DNA of 64,000 nucleotides from Schistosoma mansoni (lineage: Eukaryota > Platyhelminthes > Trematoda > Strigeidida > Schistosomatidae). The stretch is from NCBI RefSeq assembly GCF_000237925.1, contig NW_017386072.1, forward strand, positions 1 through 64,000. Reading direction: 5' to 3'. The notes under the pieces were generated by a model. That model saw only the letters and a list, made by a program, of their open reading frames with translations, was not told the origin of the DNA and did not search any database. The translations under genes and the position numbers were made by a program. Below are positions 20,525 through 33,085 of the stretch, one piece after another (positions within the stretch are counted from its first letter, which is position 1; every line of letters begins with the position of its first letter).

Positions 20525-21174
20525 CTTTTAGTATGCTTCCGTGAGTGTCCAGTCATCTCTTCAACTAGTCAGTTGAAGGTGCGGACACCACTGCCTCAGT
20601 TAACATGTTCCAAAATTTGATGACTGGGTGTGGAAACTTGTATGCCATTGGTATTTTGTTCGTCCTTCGTTTTTCTACTCGCCTGCTATGTCCTCTGAGA
20701 TTTCCCGCTCCAGTGGGAAAGAAACGAGAATATATTATTCCAAAATCATTTCTTAGTACATCGAAATCAGATCACCTTTCAACTTGCGATAGGACAGTGT
20801 ATAAAGGTCTAGCGTTTCAAGCCGCTCTTTGTACAGTAAAACATCAAGTTCCGGAATTGCACAAGCATCTACCTTCCATGTTTTTCCAAGATATCCTAGT
20901 CATCTGTTAAACGAAGCTTTTCATCCTTCCAGTTCGTATGTAAATCACCTTGTCCAAGTGACATTGAATATCACAGTCAGTAGGACTGTAATATATTGTG
21001 CAATTTGTCCCAAGATTTCGGGGTGTGATGACTTTCCTGTGTCTAAAGTGCTAAGAGCCTTGGCCACATAGTTACGATCAATGTTCATGTTGATCAGACG
21101 GTTTGTTGACTTTATATTTGTGTTTAGTTCTTCATCGAGAAGAGGCTCTTGAGTGAAAACTGCCAAGAAGCAGT
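20525..21174 (-). mobile_element. CR1-like LINE on minus, 3' part, split by copy B
   Basis: Minus frames: the segment entering RT (NRLINMNIDRNYVAKALSTL, then DTGKSSHPEILGQIAQY), then, after an internal deletion of the RT palm, the CR1-type C-terminus (RLETLDLYTLSYRKLKGDL, later KFPHPVIKFWNML). The 5' part continues at 26516. Confidence 0.78.
21171..21174 (+). repeat. Target site duplication CAGT, left
   Basis: CAGT directly before the 5' LTR and again at 26516-26519 directly after the 3' LTR. Confidence 0.9.
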
Positions 21175-21500
21175 TGTAGCTGTAAATAATTCCCCAAAAT
21201 CAATAGCTCATTAAGTGTTCGACATTGGATGCTGACCATGTTGTTTAAGTGGACTTGTTTAGCTGAAGGCTTTCGGTCATGCATCCGTACCAGATCACGT
21301 TTCAACACGGCGTGGGACACAGCTCCTACGTTTCATTAGCCAGCTTATAGAAAAGGTCCTCGATATATTGGTAACGAATCAAATATATCTTTCCTGCCTC
21401 TTCTCGTCTGACTTCTGATTTCTATCTGACTGGGAACGATCGAATATAGAAGGTGCTACTGGTAGCTAGTTGTAAAACTAGAACATACGTTGCATCATCA
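21175..21500 (+). repeat. 5' LTR of copy B (326 bp)
   Basis: TGTAGCTG to CATCATCA. By visual comparison it has no difference from the 3' LTR, which implies a recent insertion. Confidence 0.93.
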
Positions 21501-21501
21501 T

Positions 21502-21519
21502 TGGTGAGACCGACGTGAT
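21502..21519 (+). promoter_or_regulatory. Primer binding site, tRNA-Trp-like
   Basis: TGGTGAGACCGACGTGAT begins 1 nt after the LTR. The complement of the 3' end of animal tRNA-Trp is TGGTGACCCCGACGTGATT, so only two positions differ. tRNA-Trp priming is reported for CsRn1-type elements. Confidence 0.75.
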
Positions 21520-21679
21520 CTGGTACACCAAGTCAATATACTGTGAGTCTGTTCCATTTTGGAATATTATTATTCATTGTTATTCTTTATTTGAATTTTA
21601 TATATTGTGATATACTTTTTTCGCGAATTTTTTTTCTCGGATATATTTTAATTAGACATTTTTCGTTATCTATATTACT

Positions 21680-22513
21680 ATGACGGAACACTCTCCTAAG
21701 GTTCTTAAGTTTAAGTCTATTCCCCCTATTTCGATTCAGTTAACGCCATTTTGGCCCGACAATATCGAGTCCTGGTTCTGCTATGCAGAAGCCGATTTTT
21801 GCATGCACGGAATCACGGACTCGCGCACACGTTTCCTCGCGGTAGTTAAGGCGTTACCGCGCGAGTTTAACAGGTACGTAACACCTAGTATGTTTACTAG
21901 TGATGTTTCCGAACCTTACGAATCGCTTAAGCTATCGATTTTAAAACGAGGAGACCTAACTGATCGACAACGGTTAGACCAACTCTTTAACAATATCGAC
22001 TTACAACATGGTTCTGCGACGGACATGTTGCTTAGAATGAGAGAAGTCATCGGCCAACGAACTTTCGATGATGGCCTATTTCGACAACTTTTCTTGTCTA
22101 AACTCCCTCAACAGGTGCAGGCAGTGCTTGTTTCATTTCAAAACAATGCCATAGATGAACTAGCTGCATCTGCCGATCGAATCTTGGAAATCACTAGATC
22201 TTCTAAGGCCGAGGTTTTTTCCGTCAAAGAAAAACCCCAATCGACCTCGACTGACATGGCCGAACTATGTCACACGCTTACAAGATATCTTGGAGTTCGT
22301 AATGACCGTAGTCGGTCAAAATCCCCACGTAGGAGCGTTTCACGTAAGAGATCTGTCTCTCGACCACGAGAGACAGACAATCCCGACTGGTGCTGGTATC
22401 ACAACCAGTACGGTAAATCCTCTAGAAATTGCAGGAAGCCCTGCAATTATCCGACCCCAAAATCAAGTGACACGAAAAACAGTTCGGGAAACTTCCCAGC
22501 CGGCACGCGTTAA
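21680..22513 (+). CDS. Gag of copy B
   Basis: 277 residues starting at ATG 21680. The N-terminal 180 residues form the capsid-like domain ([16 protein letters not shown] near residue 30, [23 protein letters not shown]). After a Ser/Arg-rich stretch comes the unusual Cys-His box [18 protein letters not shown], spaced C-x2-H-x9-C-x3-C, in place of the common CCHC knuckle. The Gag protein would package element RNA into particles. The pol frame overlaps its end in the -1 frame. Confidence 0.9.
   Translation: MTEHSPKVLKFKSIPPISIQLTPFWPDNIESWFCYAEADFCMHGITDSRTRFLAVVKALPREFNRYVTPSMFTSDVSEPYESLKLSILKRGDLTDRQRLDQLFNNIDLQHGSATDMLLRMREVIGQRTFDDGLFRQLFLSKLPQQVQAVLVSFQNNAIDELAASADRILEITRSSKAEVFSVKEKPQSTSTDMAELCHTLTRYLGVRNDRSRSKSPRRSVSRKRSVSRPRETDNPDWCWYHNQYGKSSRNCRKPCNYPTPKSSDTKNSSGNFPAGTR
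22471..22513 (+). promoter_or_regulatory. Candidate -1 ribosomal frameshift region in the gag-pol overlap
   Basis: The pol frame is open from 22471, after a TGA at 22468-22470, and gag ends at 22513. Within the overlap, GGGAAAC at 22486-22492 lies in the gag phase G GGA AAC, the canonical form. Six nt downstream, GCCGGC (22499-22504) can pair with GCCGGC (22525-22530). A slip by -1 enters the pol frame exactly. Confidence 0.65.
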
Positions 22514-24699
22514 CGGCAACCGTAGCCGGCGAACACAGCCGTCTGTTATACGTCACAGATGTGACAACGAAAGTTCGCTACCTCGTCGACACTGGCGCAG
22601 AAGTTAGCGTTCTTCCAGCAAATCCCAACAACAGACTTCGCGAGTCTGTTTTAAGTTTACAGGCGGCAAACGGAAAGCCGACCGCTTCTTACGGTAAAAG
22701 GTACGTCTACCCTAACGTGGGTTTACGCAAACCCATACACTGGATTTTCGTGGTTGCAGACGTCTCTATGCCAATCATTGGTATAGACCTGTTACAATAC
22801 CACAATCTACTCATCGACACACGCGCACGAAGGTTAATAGACGGAAACACTAAGTTATCCGTTTGCGTAACTCCTTGTTCTGGTTGCAGGTTATCCCCAG
22901 TCACGATTAAGCACACCATAGACCCCTTGTACCAAGCAGTACTCGACAAATACCCCGGGATATGCCAATCGCAATCGAAATTACCTTGTGTAACCAGCAA
23001 TGTTACACATCACATCTCGACTACAGGACCACCTGTATTTTCGAAAGCCCGAAGACTCGCTCCCGAGAAGCTTAGGTTAGCTAAAAACGAATTCAACCAC
23101 ATGATGGACCTAGGGATAATTCGACCATCGAATAGTCCATGGGCATCCCCATTGCACATGGTCCCTAAAAAGGACAGCAATGATTGGCGGCCAACTGGTG
23201 ATTATCGGCGTCTGAATGCTAAAACCATTCCCGATCGTTACCCGCTGCCTCATATTCACGATTTGACAGCTACCTTGAAAGGTACAACTGTTTTTTCGAA
23301 AATCGACTTGGTTAAAGCTTATAACCAAATCCCGATGGCACCTGACGACATTCCTAAAACCGCCATCATCACTCCCTTCGGTCTTTACGAATTTCTACGA
23401 ATGCCTTTTGGTTTAAGAAATGCGGCTCAAACCTTCCAAAGGTTTATAGACGACGTCTTCCGAGGTCTCAACTTCGTACATGCGTATGTTGATGACTGTC
23501 TAATAGCAAGTCCGGACAGAGAGTCACATCTCAAGCATCTGGACATTGTTTTCGATCGACTTCAAAGGCATGGCATTACTGTCAACATTCAGAAATGCCA
23601 AGTCGGGACTAACTGCTTAGACTTCTTAGGACACACCATTGATGCCCAAGGCATCCGACCCCTTAGGAGCAAAGTGGCGGCCATTCTGGATTACCCAGAA
23701 CCAACCACGATCAAGCACTTACGAACTTTCAACGGCCTTGTAAGTTTCTATAGACGGTTCATACCCAAATGCGCATCCCTTATCAAACCGTTAAACGATC
23801 AGCTTCGTGGAAATGCAAAATCAATTACTTTAGACGACATAGCCCGTAAAGCATTTTCCACAGTTAAGGAACACATCGCTAAAGCAACCTTGCTTGCTCA
23901 TCAGGACACTCAAGCACCCATTAGTATCGCAGTAGACGCATCCCACTCAGCAATCGGAGCAGTCTTACAACAATGGGTTAACAACTCGTGGCAACCTTTA
24001 GGATTTTTCTCGAGACGGTTGTTAGACACGGAATCTAGGTACAGTACGTTCGGTAGAGAACTCCTAGCTATGTATTGTGCTGTACGGCATTTTCAACATT
24101 CCATCGAAGGAAGAGAATTCACGCTTTTTACCGATCATAAACCTCTTACCTTCTCTTTAAGTTCATCTTCAGACAAGTACTCACCGCGAGAGTCTCGACA
24201 ACTCGACTACATTTCGCAGTTTACTTCAGACATACAACATATTTCTGGAGCAAACAATGTAGTCGCAGACGCCTTGTCTCGAATTAGCTCCTTGAACAGT
24301 TTCCAAGGAATCGACCTTCTTAAACTCGCTCAGCTTCAAAAAGAAGACATTGATCTTCAGCATGAGTTATCCTCGACAACTCTTAAACTAAGTATTAGGC
24401 AGATGGGAACAGGTAAGGAAACCTTACTCTGTGACACATCTACAGGTAGGGATCGTCCAATTGTACCAAAACATTATCGCCGCAACGTCTTCAATACGTT
24501 GCACAATCTTTCTCATCCAGGTGCTCGTGCAACAATCGAACTTATAGCCGAACGATTTTGTTGGCCTGGCATGAATAAAGACGTGAGGGAGTGGGCACGC
24601 TCCTGTGTAAGCTGTCAGAAATCTAAGGTGATCAGACACAACAAATGTCCCTTAGGCTCTTTCAAACCCCTGACGCTCGTTTCGACCACATCCATATAG
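22471..24699 (+). CDS. Pol of copy B, part 1: protease, RT, RNase H, integrase N-terminus
   Basis: No AUG lies near the start; entry is probably by -1 frameshifting from gag. Order: aspartic protease ([12 protein letters not shown], Asp at 22588-22590), RT ([28 protein letters not shown], catalytic YVDD at 23485-23496), RNase H ([24 protein letters not shown]), integrase zinc finger. Relative to copy A one A is missing in the run at about 24664-24666, which moves the frame and gives the stop at 24697-24699 just before the integrase DDE core. Confidence 0.9.
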   Translation, partial: HEKQFGKLPSRHALTATVAGEHSRLLYVTDVTTKVRYLVDTGAEVSVLPANPNNRLRESVLSLQAANGKPTASYGKRYVYPNVGLRKPIHWIFVVADVSMPIIGIDLLQYHNLLIDTRARRLIDGNTKLSVCVTPCSGCRLSPVTIKHTIDPLYQAVLDKYPGICQSQSKLPCVTSNVTHHISTTGPPVFSKARRLAPEKLRLAKNEFNHMMDLGIIRPSNSPWASPLHMVPKKDSNDWRPTGDYRRLNAKTIPDRYPLPHIHDLTATLKGTTVFSKIDLVKAYNQIPMAPDDIPKTAIITPFGLYEFLRMPFGLRNAAQTFQRFIDDVFRGLNFVHAYVDDCLIASPDRESHLKHLDIVFDRLQRHGITVNIQKCQVGTNCLDFLGHTIDAQGIRPLRSKVAAILDYPEPTTIKHLRTFNGLVSFYRRFIPKCASLIKPLNDQLRGNAKSITLDDIARKAFSTVKEHIAKATLLAHQDTQAPISIAVDASHSAIGAVLQQWVNNSWQPLGFFSRRLLDTESRYSTFGRELLAMYCAVRHFQHSIEGREFTLFTDHKPLTFSLSSSSDKYSPRESRQLDYISQFTSDIQHISGANNVVADALSRISSLNSFQGIDLLKLAQLQKEDIDLQHELSSTTLKLSIRQMGTGKETLLCDTSTGRDRPIVPKHYRRNVFNTLHNLSHPGARATIELIAERFCWPGMNKDVREWARSCVSCQKSKVIRHNKCPLGSFKPLTLVSTTSI

Positions 24700-25643
24700 A
24701 TTTAGTAGGACCCTTACCCGACTCGAACGGATACTCATATCTCCTAACATGCGTAGACCGTTTCACGCGATGGCCAGAAGCAGTACTGATTAAGGACATT
24801 ACTGCTGAAACCGTGGCCCGTGCTTTCGTCGAACGATGGGTAGCAAATTTCGGCTGCCCTTCCACAATCACTACAGACCGCGGACGCCAGTTCGAATCTG
24901 GACTTTTCCGTTGTCTGACCTCACTATTAGGAATCACGCGCTTCCGAACGACCGCCTACCACCCACAAGCAAACGGGTTGGTAGAACGTTTTCATCGACA
25001 ACTAAAAGCTTCATTATCAGCTTCAAACGTTTCACAGTGGACAGACGCTCTTCCACTCGTCTTGCTAGGTATCCGCAATGCAGTGAAAGCTGACATTGGA
25101 TACACGGCATCTCAACTCGTTTACGGAACGACACTCCGACTCCCAGGAGAATTCGTGGATCCTTCAGCTTCTTCATTGAACATGGATCTAAACTCTTACA
25201 CGAGTAGGCTTACAAACGCTATGCGTTCAGTTAAACCTGCTCACACTCGACCTCAATCAACTGATGTTTTCGTTCAACCCGAATTACGACATAGTACACA
25301 CGTCTTCGTTCGTCGAGACTCACATCGACGACCCCTCGAATCAGCATACGAAGGACCCTTCAAAGTTCTTCAACGCGAACCTAAGTACTGTGTAGTCGAT
25401 AAGAACGGTACGAAAGATAGCATCAGTATCGACCGACTCAAAGCAGCGTACTTAGAAGGAAACCCTAGCTACGTCGACTTTCCTTCGGCACAAGCAAACG
25501 ACACAGCTACTACACTCGTAGTACCTTACACGACAGCCGACACACAACTTGACACTTCGTCAACGTCGATAGATAAACCTAAAACAACGCGTTCTGGAAG
25601 ACGAGTAAGATTTCCAGAACATCTTAACGAATATTGCACGTAG
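24664..25643 (+). CDS. Pol of copy B, part 2: integrase core and C-terminus, shifted frame
   Basis: It continues the integrase after the one-base deletion, beginning in element sequence at [17 protein letters not shown] (first catalytic Asp in HIDLVG), [10 protein letters not shown] (second Asp) and [10 protein letters not shown] (Glu), and ends with [13 protein letters not shown]. It differs from copy A at a small number of residues only. As written, copy B could not make an active integrase in cis. Confidence 0.9.
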
Positions 25644-26189
25644 GACATAAGCTTTATCTTGAATTACACTTTCATAGTTTATTATAAATTTTTTTTTAAT
25701 ATGCTCATTTTTTTTATTTATATAAAAAAAAACAAAAAAAAACAAAACATTTTTATTTTTTTTGAGCGTATATATATATATTTTTATATATATATAAAAA
25801 AAAAAAAAGAAAACAATTTTTTTTTCCGATCGCTTTTATGCTTTTTATAAGTGTATTAGTTTATTCATTTTTTTTCCCGCTCATCTTGTGTCCCTACGCA
25901 AGTACGAGTGTATTTTTAACATGCACTCACACGTTCTATTTTTCCTCTTTTCCAGGACGGCTGGAAAAGAACGACGAAGTTTCGCAAGGAACCGGAATTT
26001 TTCATTGTACTATATTTCTTTATTGCTATGTTGTACATTTTGGTCCCATAGTTTAAGGAAAGACGACCAGACGCTACTAAACGAAGCAAGCTATCAGAAG
26101 AGTGTTTAACAACGACAAACTCGTTGGGTTTTAACTTCTGGCTGGTCACGTCTTAGGGGCATCACTACCTCACTAGGGGGGGAGTGATC
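25644..26189 (+). other. 3' untranslated part of copy B with polypurine tract
   Basis: A and T homopolymer runs and TA repeats, then a 200-bp segment shared with copy A, ending with the purine run aggggggggagtga (about 26174-26187) that would prime plus-strand synthesis just before the LTR. Confidence 0.75.
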
Positions 26190-26515
26190 TGTAGCTGTAA
26201 ATAATTCCCCAAAATCAATAGCTCATTAAGTGTTCGACATTGGATGCTGACCATGTTGTTTAAGTGGACTTGTTTAGCTGAAGGCTTTCGGTCATGCATC
26301 CGTACCAGATCACGTTTCAACACGGCGTGGGACACAGCTCCTACGTTTCATTAGCCAGCTTATAGAAAAGGTCCTCGATATATTGGTAACGAATCAAATA
26401 TATCTTTCCTGCCTCTTCTCGTCTGACTTCTGATTTCTATCTGACTGGGAACGATCGAATATAGAAGGTGCTACTGGTAGCTAGTTGTAAAACTAGAACA
26501 TACGTTGCATCATCA
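26190..26515 (+). repeat. 3' LTR of copy B (326 bp)
   Basis: Same ends and same sequence as the 5' LTR. CAGT of the target duplication follows at 26516-26519. Confidence 0.93.
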
Positions 26516-28800
26516 CAGTTTACCATAGCCCCTGCTTTTCCCTGATCATCCTCTGTCATTTCAGATCCACTTCCTACCATAATTAGGTTGGGAATCCAAT
26601 GCTGTGTCCTTGTCTAGTAATTTATGTACGAGAATAGTCTCCTAGGTTGCTTGGTTATAGATTGGGCTAACTGCATTTCATATTTCCTCTGAACGTCCCG
26701 AGTTGTAACTATGCACATATTTCGTATGGACCTGTAGCGTTCCATTGTACTTGCTGTGCCAAGATTGACGATGGTGTTCCAAAATTTCTTCTTTTTTTCC
26801 TAGTGAACTTCGAATATCCTGACCTATCCATGGATGGCCATGAGTTTTCTTCTTTGGGACTGTCCAGGGTATATATGGTTGAGTTACCTGATTGTATAAT
26901 TGTCTGAAATGAGTCAATACCTCTTCTGCTGATGTCCCTGATTCAATTTAACAGTTTTCCGCCGACGCTACAGAGTTGATTGCCCCCATGTCTGCCTTCC
27001 ATATGTTATGATGGACCAGCGCAACTGTTTGATAGGCCATCTCAGCTATGAATTTGAATGAGATCCCTGAACTATCACATCTCCCTAAAGGTGGCAGGAA
27101 AAATATTTTACTGACATCAACTCCGTGAGTGAAGATTAGGTCCAATAGAGACGAGAAGTTTTGTCAAACATATCTAGTGGGATCTTTAATGAGGTGGAAT
27201 AAAGCTGGTGCAATTGTTGTGGCTAACATTTTGCAACCTAATGATATTTTTGATAACCCAACTTCTAAGATTACACAGTTTAAATACAATGCATTAAAGT
27301 CACCTACTGCAAGGCTTTTGCTCCTATTACACCAGGAATAAGATTGCCTAGGAGGAAGTCATCTACTACACATTTTGGACTGCGATATACTACGAATAAT
27401 TCAATATCTTGCCGTTTGCATTTCAGCCTGCAACACACCAGTCCACATGTTAAGGTGATTTTTGTGTACAAGATAACCCCGCCTCCCCTACGGTTTAATC
27501 CATCAGCCCTACTGGATATTAAAACCAGTCAACTGAATTTCATTTTCAAACACTTCTGACGCTAACCATGTTTCTGAGATACCAATAACATCCCGTTTTT
27601 CTATAACCGCCGTTGTCTTGAGCTCTGTCATTTTACTTATTAGTCTGCGAGCATTTGTGAAGCATACCTTTAGTTCTGTGCAGACCTTTCCCCTACAACC
27701 TAGTGCGGTTTGGAGATGGTGCTGCTCTAACTTCTACAATGTGAAAACCCATAAGGACGAGGTTTCTCTCACCGTTTCGCCGGCGCACATTTAATTTCAC
27801 TTCTGCAGCTCGTCTATCAATACGGTCGACCAGGCTGAGATCCTCTCGGACGTATATTTCGAATCCAATCGGTTTGCCTGGGTTTTCAAGTATTAGGTTT
27901 CTTTCCTCAACCGAAGTATAGGTAAATTTTGGGAGGCGAATTTTCTGAGTACTCTTAGGATCCCTTTTTTGTCCTATTCTGTAAAGCTTACAGATGCTAG
28001 CTCCTGAAACTCTTTCTGAGAGTAGCTTGTTTATCAAGGATTTATTGTGACTGATATCGTGCTCAAGTCTGGTTTTTGGTAACTTTTCGTAAGATTCTCT
28101 TTGTTTGTGAAAAATGACTGAAATGTCAGTGATGTCTATCTTAACACGCTGTGGAATTTTAATACCTATATTCGTTTCTTACTTGCAACCAGTTTTCAAT
28201 CTAGCGTCAATCGGAAAGGTCGCATTCGGTTTCCTTGTTTTTTCCTGTGTGTGACTGTGAGCCACTCATTTAATTTATTTTGTCTCTTGATCACATCCTC
28301 TACACCTCTCAGACTTGTCTCCCCCAAATTTTGTTTTACGTTTATATGTAAATCCGGAACTGAAATCGTAGATTCACACATCTTCGTGCTGCTTTAACTT
28401 ATTTCTTTCCATGGTGCTTTTTCCTTTTCCTTGTGACAATCCCTACATTTGTGTGCTTGTTATCTGCTACTCTAATGGGGTCCACCTTGACGGTCTCACT
28501 GAAGTCCAAAACTGGGCTCATGATAACGCTCTCAATTTATCGAAAGCGGGATTCTGCTCATCTACTGCTGCTTGTTTATCTAAGGGCAATTTTATAGCTA
28601 TTTTCAGCAGTTCAATGGCCTCTAGAATCAGCAGAGAGTACGTAGAACAGCATGCTTTGCGCAGCCAACATGATAATGACTTGTAACACCCTTTATATGC
28701 AGCCAGTGTGGGTCCAGTACACACTGTGACAGCATTTATTGTAGTTGTTACACTGCATTCCATCATTGACCTGGAAATAGCATGTCGGTCTACCACAACG
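26516..28800 (-). mobile_element. CR1-like LINE on minus, 5' part (ORF1, endonuclease, linker)
   Basis: Read on minus: ORF1 remnants (LRGVEDVIKRQNKLNEW at 28381-28196; SICKLYRIGQKRDPKSTQKI and EERNLILENPGKPIG at 28037-27693), endonuclease (VGDFNALYLNC near 27330, LLDLIFTHGVDV), linker (QPYIPWTVPKKKTHGHPW at 26917-26678). The usual SDH of the endonuclease reads CDS, so the catalytic His is lost. At the edge the frame passes over copy B without a break into 21174-20945, once one CAGT is removed. Confidence 0.78.
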
Positions 28801-29830
28801 ATGTTTTACTTGCGCCATAAATGTGTTCTGTGATCTCACAGGAAGAACGAAAACGAAAAATGATCTCTATATAGTGTCTTTTAAATCTTGATAGATGATA
28901 GACACACAAACAAGCACAGAGGTTTGTATATAACTGTACCGAACAACGATAAAGAACACTGAAAGAATCAAACTTCGGTATCTACAAAATTACCTTAACA
29001 CCTGTGGATAAAAAAATATTCAAGGATATACTCAACGAGGAAAAATAAATACCAGTGCCCTCAGTATTTTTGTGTCTGTACTCTAAAGGTACAGATGATA
29101 CTTCTCTAGAAAAAACGGTACTCCAGGGGATTGCTTTAATTGAATTTATTTCAGTTAAAGCAATGACAGTAGTCTTGATGCGTAATTAAACGATCAACGC
29201 TATACTCAGAGGAAAAATACCACTGTCCTTTTTAAATAACGTGCGTTCGTACAAGTGCCGTTGCCAATGTTTTAAATGCTTTCCCACAGCACTCTAAAGA
29301 CTATACTGAAACTAAACAAATACACTGATAGAGATTTGGCAGACCACAGGCGGTTTCCATGAGAATTCTTGTACCGCTAAATGGCAACGATGGCTACTTT
29401 GGGAGTGATTTGAACGATTTTTGTAGTTTTATGGGTTATTTATGCTTTCAGGAACACACCTATGCCTTTAGATTTGGACTGCAAACTGAATTCCACTGGT
29501 TATATAGGCCAGGCATCTCATCACCTGGTTAAGAATGAAATTGATAAAAATAGGCCAATTGATAGATAATAAACGTACCCAACATTTTGAAGAGTGTCGA
29601 CCGAAATATGGCTAGATTTGCAGGAATAGTTTAACTCATATTTGATGAAGTCCGAGATAAGAGAAAATAAATATACTTTTCCATGAGAAACAACACTTTA
29701 GGTAACAGGAAGTTTTGGACTCAGAGCAGTGGTCAAAATCACTGAGAAAGGCGTTCTTGATAAACCATGCAGGCAAAAATATGAGTAGTTCAGATTGATC
29801 TGAGTTATCCAGTATAAATTGGAGCAAAAG
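28801..29830. other. Nothing recognised
   Basis: No convincing ORF, repeat or RNA. It may include the worn 5' region of the CR1-like element. Confidence 0.4.
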
Positions 29831-29970
29831 TAATATCAGAAGGGGTTTTGTGGAGATTTAGTATTTTCACAGTTGAAAGCGTGAGTCGATTGAAGCTAGA
29901 CCACCTTGGAAAACCTGGAAACACTGAACTGCCGTTTGGTCCTGTTATGGGACGTCATCTATCAGCTCCC
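29831..29970 (-). repeat. SINE-2, minus-oriented 3' part
   Basis: tatcagaaggggttttgtgg, then gcgtgagtcgattgaagctagaccacc and ggaaaacctggaaacactg match the terminal block of the copy at 45828. The head is missing. Confidence 0.7.
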
Positions 29971-30839
29971 TTCAACTACCATCTCATTTCAACGTAGTGT
30001 GCGCAATATTGGGTCACCTAGACTAGTGGCCATATCGCGACTTGGGCGACAGAATTCAACCTGCACTAATAAAGACCTGACACATGTTATTGATCATTAC
30101 TCAATGAAAGCTGCGTCTGTAAGCGGCTTTTGATGTTTAAGAATGGACCAACTTTCACGGGCTACTAGTTATTTTATGAGACATAAATAACTTATTCTAA
30201 TTCCGTGCCGCTCTTAAGAAAGGACCCAGTTTTCGTCCACATACTTAGACAATGCCTTCCTAATATTTTTTTCCAAAACTTCGACAACCGCACTGGTTAG
30301 GCTTATGGTGTCATTGATTCATAGCTACACGATTCTCGAAGCTGAGCATATAATTACCGAGAAGGTTGACATTCAACATGTGACACTTAGAGGAGGTCAA
30401 AAGTAGTGAACGTAGAGACAATTGTTTGGTATGGCATGGCTCAGCCTTACGGGCATGCTCATTTTGCACAGTTTATTGTTTTTTTACATTGAGCATATTA
30501 CTCTCTATCCAGTCCAGATATGTACCTCAGAAATATTAGACGTCATATCGCTTATTATCACGATAGGACGAGTTGTTGTAGTGGATGACATGACGTCCAC
30601 CTAAGATCTTAAAGATTAGGTAGTCAAATCACTACAAATCTAAAGTTGTGGAATTCAGTCTATTATCAAAGTAGCAAAGATAAATGTACTGATACTGAAA
30701 TAGACCGTAATTCCAAAGGCTTACAGATCGATAATTCTCAGGTTTGTGTCTCTCACCTCATTTGAAGACGAGACTTACTATGGCGTCCTTTTAGTCTTTC
30801 GGTAATCTTTCTTCGGTCACAGATAAATTGGAACGGATG

Positions 30840-33085
30840 CTCAAAGGAGTGGTGACAAAATTCTCTAGTTCCTTCTATAATCTAGCATGCATTTCATCCG
30901 GTCCCATAGAATTGCGTATATCAAGCTTACTTAACAGTCCAAAGCCATTAATCCAGTGTGCATGAGGAGAGAGTTTGTATGAATTGAAGGGTAGAGCATC
31001 TCCAAAGTAATTAAAAAATACCTGGACGTTGCAAGAATGGTCTTCCACTAATGATGTGGTACAACTATCTCGCCATAACACTGGGACGCTACTGAAGATA
31101 TGACCGGTATTATAGTTTTTCAACTATTAACCAGTATTACGGCTACACTACCTCTTTTCTCAGTCCTTTGGTTTATGTTAGAATACTAGTGTTTAGGGTA
31201 TTCTATGAACTTCCTAACAAGCCATTCTTCATACAACCTTCATGAAATGCAGAGGGTCAAGACACAAATATTTCGAGTTCCCTGCTATTGAGGATTTGTC
31301 CGATCAGCACCCAAGAACATTCCTGTTCTCTTACGGAGAATGATAAAATTGTCATACTGATCCATATGGGTGAGGTTTCGGGATTCCTTGATGTAGTCGA
31401 AAGGATATGTGGTGCTATAACTCTTATGTGTAAATTGCTGAATATCTCCCTAGCCATGTCAATGGAAAATTATGATTCTATTGTGAAATCTACTGGGGAT
31501 GTTGAGTGTGTAATCTCCTGCATGTTTGCTCCTCAAACGTTTGGCCCAACTTGAGGTGACGCATCGATGCTATCAACGACATGATAATGAAAGACCAGAA
31601 CTGCATGATCACTCTTACTTAAGGGTGGCATATAATGGAGGTTTGTGACGTCGTCTTCATAAGTAGTCGATACGAGATCTGGTAAAGATAATTCAGAGTA
31701 TGAGCACTACCTAGCTGCTTCTTTTCCATCCAGCACTAAAACATATTTGATAACCAAGCCCAACACTTCTTGTTTGAAAGAATTTCCTGACAGTTCAGTC
31801 CATAGATTTATCCAGCCTGCCGTAAGTCTACTAGGTCTAAACATCCACCATTCGGAGACCAGGTGTTGAAACCGCCTAGCAAAACCTCGCCTGTCTCATG
31901 GTTTGGACTGCGGTAAGCCAAGCCGATCAGCGGCTCTTGTCCTCTGTATTCCAAACAGCAACACACTGATTAGCACGTACCACTTCCTTTGGATATGGTG
32001 TCGATAACGGTATAGAGGACAGTATTACTAACAAAATAGAGCTACTCACCTCCTTTGTGCTCCTGGGTACTGTTTGCTCTTGCTAAGGTGAAATCCTCAA
32101 AAACAAGTTACCTTTTGTCTTCCGACTGCGTCAGCCAAGCTCTTGTGGTGGCGATTACATCCAGTTTGGTAGAGTCTGTATGTACATCTAGCTTTGATCG
32201 CTTGATGAGCAATTTCCGGTTGTTTGTGTAATAGATCCTTAGACCATTTAAATGGCTTCGTCCTGCATCCGATGTGGCTTTGGCGTCTCTCCAAAGTCCT
32301 TCTCACCAACATCTAACCCAAGTATTTGTTCTTGTCCAGCTTCTCGTCTCTTAGCAAGGTCCGCGAGAGGAGTTCTTTGCAGACTAACACTTCTGGTTCC
32401 TATAGCTCATGTTCATTCTGTGGCATTAAGGCATTTTCATCGGCAGACGTAGGTACCACTTTTAGCAGCTTGGTTTGATATTTTTCTAAGTCTGTTTATC
32501 TATCCAACATATAAACCTTCAACAAAGTGGCCACAGTAATATCATGGGACATCGGCTGGTTAAGTAAATCTTTTATCAAACTAATATCATGCTCAAAGCA
32601 ATTTTTAGACGCAGAGCTTTCACTGTCTTTGAGTCTGTGAAAGATGACTGACCTATAAATATGCTTAACCTTCGATTTCTCAGCTACTGTATGGGAGACT
32701 GGCTTTTAATAAACGACATTAGGTTGTTTATTGTTCTGGATTTGCATCCGGTAATTAGTTTTCACTGGAGTAGCAATCATATTTCTTCCTACTGTAAGTG
32801 GATTTGACCTTACTACTTGGGTCTATAGGCGTTTCCTTGCTGCTGCTACTTAAAGGGCAGGACACCGAAGAAACATTATTTCTGATCAATCTTACTGAAG
32901 TCGATCTCTTCTACTTTGAACAGAAGCTTTTTAAACATGAAAAACGCCCTTTGTGACCCAGATATATGTTTAAAAAACAAACAGTCCAGTATTTCTATGC
33001 TACGATGGCTGTGGTTTGAGGTTTGAATGGATGTCCTTGTGCACATATTTGAAATTGTTCGTCGAAGGGTGTTTCCCACGTTCTG
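30840..33085 (-). mobile_element. Older CR1-like LINE copy, heavily decayed
   Basis: The minus strand shows scattered pieces in the right order: ORF1 remnants (32580-33079), a linker-like piece (32312-32097) and the RT entry SKLDIRNSMGPDEMHARL (31123-30875), which parallels the KSPGPDE motif of CR1 elements. The stretch caaactaatatcatgctcaa near 32578 matches the equivalent part of the younger copy near 28040. Confidence 0.6.

Larger units (their letters stand above)
21175..26515 (+). mobile_element. CsRn1-type Ty3/gypsy LTR retrotransposon copy B, complete
   Basis: 5341 bp with two LTRs that look identical, a primer site, gag, pol, a polypurine tract and a 4-bp target duplication. The CHCC Gag box, the tRNA-Trp-like primer site and the lack of an env gene fit the CsRn1/Boudicca clade of trematodes. 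It sits inside a CR1-like LINE of the opposite strand. A one-base deletion in integrase is the only coding defect I see. Confidence 0.93.

Noticed and set aside
22474-22480. GAAAAAC as frameshift site
   Set aside because: The first base is G, so the upstream codon cannot re-pair well; GGGAAAC 6 nt later fits the rule fully.
24645-24663. Separate start of an integrase ORF in copy B
   Set aside because: The codons before 24664 are pol sequence read out of frame; the second frame exists only because of the one-base deletion.
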